This document shows, piece after piece, positions 61,701-64,000 of a DNA stretch of 64,000 bases. Source of the stretch: Calditrichota bacterium. Lineage in GTDB: Bacteria; Zhuqueibacterota; Zhuqueibacteria; Zhuqueibacterales; Geothermadaptataceae. Location: assembly GCA_008501765.1 (NCBI GenBank), contig QQUE01000012.1, positions 186,001 to 250,000 of the forward strand. The letters run 5' to 3'. The notes under the pieces were generated by a model. It saw only the letters and a list, made by a program, of their open reading frames with translations. It searched no databases and was not told the DNA's origin. How positions within the stretch are numbered: position 1 is the first letter of the stretch; each line of letters begins with the position of its first letter. A program made the translations under genes and the position numbers.

Positions 61701-62188
61701 AGCACACAATAAGTTTACTCGTTGAAAACAGCGTTGGCAGCCTTTTGCGCATCGCCGGGATGTTCAGCGGTCGCGGATTTAATATCGACAGTATTTCCGT
61801 CGGCGCTTCCGAAGAAAAAGGCATGTCGCGCATGACAATTGTTACCCAGGGTGATGATGAAATTATCGAACAAATTAATAAACAGCTCCATAAATGTATT
61901 AATGTTATTAAAGTATTTGATCTCACACAGGAAGCATTTGTGCATCGGGAGCTGGCGTTGATAAAAGTCAAAGCAACGCAGGCTGAACGGTTGGAAATAA
62001 TGCAAATCGTCGAGGTATTCCGGGCGAAAATAATCGATATTTGCCCAAGCGGTTTAACAGTTGAAACCACCGGCACTGAAGACAAAATCAACGCGATAAT
62101 TTCGATGCTACGGCCTTTTGGATTAAAAGAAGTTTCGCGTACCGGCCGAATTGCGGTGAAGCGGGATTTTCAGGGCAGTGTTAATTAA
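61697..62188 (+). CDS. ilvH: Acetolactate synthase small (regulatory) subunit
   Basis: A 163-residue regulatory subunit with the ACT domain at the start (HTISLLVENSVGSLLRIAGMFSGRGFNIDSISVG) and the C-terminal ALS_ss domain (ELALIKVKA, EVFRAKIIDI, TGRIAVKRDFQG). The ACT domain binds valine to inhibit IlvB. Length fits the single-ACT form. The gene overlaps ilvB by four bases. A 159-bp mobile-like element begins two bases after its stop. Confidence 0.95.
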   Translation: MKHTISLLVENSVGSLLRIAGMFSGRGFNIDSISVGASEEKGMSRMTIVTQGDDEIIEQINKQLHKCINVIKVFDLTQEAFVHRELALIKVKATQAERLEIMQIVEVFRAKIIDICPSGLTVETTGTEDKINAIISMLRPFGLKEVSRTGRIAVKRDFQGSVN

Positions 62189-62189
62189 T

Positions 62190-62348
62190 GTGAGTTCGAT
62201 ATAGGAAGAATTTGGACAAAACGAATTAATTATAGGATATAGTCCGAAGGCGTCCCGCCGAGGATAACACACGAGACGCTCGGCGAGATGCCTTCGCTCT
62301 ATTTTAATTATGCTTGGTAAAGAATGTTACAGCGTACATCGAACTCAC
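62190..62348 (+). repeat. 159-bp MITE-like element, copy 2, inside the ilv operon
   Basis: Ends are perfect inverted copies: GTGAGTTCGAT (62190) and ATCGAACTCAC (to 62348). The core hairpin CGAAGGCGTCCCGCCGAG faces CTCGGCGAGATGCCTTCG. It matches 12313-12471 in opposite orientation with identical length. It separates ilvH from ilvC in the message. Confidence 0.88.
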
Positions 62349-62441
62349 GTTAACTAATAACAAATAGCTTATAAATTATATAGCAGACGGTTTGCCGCTG
62401 AAAATTGCGGCTCAATTCTGCAAATAACAACAGGAGAAAAT

Positions 62442-63431
62442 ATGCAGCTCTACTATGCAAATGATGTAAACCGGGATTCTTTAAAAGGAAAAACAATCGC
62501 GATTCTTGGCTACGGCAGCCAGGGACACGCCCATGCCAACAATCTCAAAGAAAGTGGCTACAACGTCGTGGTTGGCCTCTACGAAGGCAGTAAATCTAAA
62601 AAAACCGCTGAGGCTGCCGGATTAAAAGTAATGCGCGTCGCGGAAGCCGCAAAAACCGCGGATATTATCATGTTCCTCGTGCCCGATCAAACCCAAAAAA
62701 TGCTTTATGACACGGAAGTTGCACCCAATTTAGCCAGCGGAAAGACATTGGCATTTGCTCATGGATTTAATATTCACTACGGCCAAATCGCGCCGCCCGC
62801 CGAGGTGGATGTCTGGATGGTTGCGCCCAAAGGGCCGGGACATCTCGTGCGCCGGGTTTATACCGAAGGCAAAGGTGTGCCCTGCCTCTTCGCTGTTTAT
62901 CAAGATGCCAGCGGCAACGCCCGGGAAACAGCCATGGCCTATGCCGATGGACTCGGGGGAACACGCGCCGGGATCATCGAAACGACCTTCGATGAGGAAA
63001 CTGAAACAGATCTTTTTGGTGAACAGGCTGTGCTCTGCGGTGGTGTATCCGAGCTCATAAAAACCGGTTTCGAAACTCTGACTGAGGCTGGATACAAACC
63101 GGAAATCGCTTATTTTGAATGCCTGCACGAACTCAAACTTATCGTCGATTTAATCTACGAAGGCGGTATTGAACAAATGTACTGGTCGGTTTCCGAGACC
63201 GCCGAATATGGTGGCTATGCCCTCGGGCCCGAGGTTATCACCAAAGAGACAAAAAAAGCAATGCAACAGATTCTGGCCAATATTCAAGATGGCAGTTTTG
63301 CTCACGAATGGATTCTCGAAAATGTGGCACAGCAACCCAAATTACGCTCATTTCGCCGTCAGTTGGCCAATCACCCCATTGAAGTTGTGGGGCGGAAATT
63401 GCGTGAAATGATGAGCTGGCTGAAGAAATAA
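62442..63431 (+). CDS. ilvC: Ketol-acid reductoisomerase (class I)
   Basis: A 329-residue enzyme with the NADPH loop [17 protein letters not shown] (about residues 24-40), the metal-binding and catalytic [24 protein letters not shown] (about 180-203) and LCGG, plus the C-terminal [23 protein letters not shown] block. Length matches the short class I form. It converts acetolactate to dihydroxyisovalerate. CAGGAG precedes the ATG, so it has its own ribosome site despite the repeat insertion upstream. Confidence 0.96.
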   Translation: MQLYYANDVNRDSLKGKTIAILGYGSQGHAHANNLKESGYNVVVGLYEGSKSKKTAEAAGLKVMRVAEAAKTADIIMFLVPDQTQKMLYDTEVAPNLASGKTLAFAHGFNIHYGQIAPPAEVDVWMVAPKGPGHLVRRVYTEGKGVPCLFAVYQDASGNARETAMAYADGLGGTRAGIIETTFDEETETDLFGEQAVLCGGVSELIKTGFETLTEAGYKPEIAYFECLHELKLIVDLIYEGGIEQMYWSVSETAEYGGYALGPEVITKETKKAMQQILANIQDGSFAHEWILENVAQQPKLRSFRRQLANHPIEVVGRKLREMMSWLKK

Positions 63432-63521
63432 TTATTAGCAGGCTGAATGTTTCACCTTGAATGTTCAACCTCTGGCCATAAATTATTAACTTTCAACCTT
63501 TAACTTCCAACATTAATTAAA

Positions 63522-64000
63522 ATGAAAATACAAATATTTGACACGACTTTACGGGACGGTACGCAAGGCGAAAAAGTCTGTTTTTCAGTGGATGAGAAAC
63601 TGCGTATTGCGCACAAATTAGATGAATTCGGTATCAATTACATCGAAGGCGGCTGGCCGGGATCCAATCCCAAAGATGCTTTATTTTTTGAGGCAGCAAA
63701 AACCGAAACGTGGCAGCACGCTAAAATTTGCGCTTTTGGCAGCACCCGCCGTGCCGGATCAACTGCTGAAAATGATGCCAACCTCAATATGTTGCTGGCA
63801 GCCGAAACTCCTGTCGTCACAATTTTTGGCAAAACCTGGATCAAACATCTGGTGAAAGCGCTGAAAGTCAGCCGCGAGGAAAATTTGGCCATGATTTTTG
63901 AATCAGTCAACTGGCTAAAACAGAACGGCCGTGAGGTTATTTACGATGCCGAACACTTTTTCGATGGTTACAAAAGTGATCCCGAATATGCGATGCAGAC
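63522..64000 (+). CDS. cimA: Citramalate synthase, 3' end cut by window
   Basis: The first 159 residues are visible. [25 protein letters not shown] at the start and [17 protein letters not shown] are diagnostic of the CimA branch of the LeuA family, rather than isopropylmalate synthase (which has IEAGFP). It condenses pyruvate with acetyl-CoA, which starts isoleucine synthesis without threonine. This fits the ilv operon: one route for Val and a threonine-independent Ile route. Confidence 0.9.
   Translation, partial: MKIQIFDTTLRDGTQGEKVCFSVDEKLRIAHKLDEFGINYIEGGWPGSNPKDALFFEAAKTETWQHAKICAFGSTRRAGSTAENDANLNMLLAAETPVVTIFGKTWIKHLVKALKVSREENLAMIFESVNWLKQNGREVIYDAEHFFDGYKSDPEYAMQ

Noticed and set aside
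1-64000. CRISPR arrays, rRNA, tRNA, transposase or integrase genes
   Set aside because: Looked for by eye on both strands and not found. The repeats present are palindromic and dispersed, not regularly spaced.

Overview
The window reads as chromosome of a moderate-GC Gram-negative bacterium. It has outer-membrane barrel proteins, lipoproteins with lipoboxes, a selenocysteine-dependent SelD and many short dispersed palindromic repeats. The mix (DUF3857/transglutaminase-TPR protein, FadL-like barrel, CimA-type isoleucine route, GxxExxY, four-helix-bundle and DUF559 genes nested in repeats) fits an FCB-type or candidate-phylum lineage such as Calditrichota/KSB1. This placement is inference, because no rRNA or tRNA gene is present.

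Layout. 0-12 kb holds housekeeping and envelope genes: a cut metallophosphoesterase, SRPBCC protein, a minus-strand trio nnr-vanZ-K+ channel with 8-nt overlaps, an ECF sigma factor, a Nudix hydrolase, a barrel/coiled-coil/TPR fusion and a 1252-residue transglutaminase-TPR protein. 13.3-19.8 kb is a type II fatty-acid cluster (enoyl reductase, FabH, FabA, FabZ, KAS, ACP, PlsC, then a hexapeptide acyltransferase-like protein). A sulfatase lipoprotein follows. 22.0-36.2 kb is a complete reductive pyrimidine degradation operon: NCS1 permease, PreT/PreA, dihydropyrimidinase, beta-ureidopropionase, class III aminotransferase and MmsA. Uracil would go to acetyl-CoA and thymine to propionyl-CoA. Five unrelated small genes (GxxExxY twice, BRO-N, four-helix bundle, DUF559) sit between the pathway genes, most beside characteristic dispersed repeats.

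36.4-45.5 kb is mixed: an HTH/deoxyribosyltransferase-like fusion with immune-effector character, a DUF2721 protein, a NYN-LOTUS protein, a secreted GH13 enzyme, MarC, an MBL lipoprotein, selD with an in-frame UGA at codon 17 plus a SECIS-like hairpin, and a FadL-like barrel. 46.5-51.1 kb is a four-gene set (PurD-like ATP-grasp, alanine racemase, arginyltransferase-like acyltransferase, prolyl aminopeptidase) that may make or modify a small peptide. 52.0-54.9 kb pairs a FAD oxidoreductase with a NosR/NapH-like polyferredoxin. A REC-PAS-GGDEF-EAL protein with a degenerate EAL domain follows.

57.8-64 kb is a branched-chain amino acid operon (ilvD-ilvB-ilvH-ilvC-cimA). A promoter and a 75-codon ORF extremely rich in Ile, Leu and Val codons precede it. 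Its 3' end and the 127-nt spacer can form mutually exclusive hairpins, one of which frees and one of which would pair with the ilvD Shine-Dalgarno. This looks like peptide-dependent attenuation acting on translation.

Two dispersed repeats occur twice each: a 159-bp element with terminal inverted repeats (12.3 and 62.2 kb, opposite orientation) and a 305-bp near-identical direct repeat (12.6 and 51.5 kb). No CRISPR array, rRNA, tRNA or transposase gene was found.
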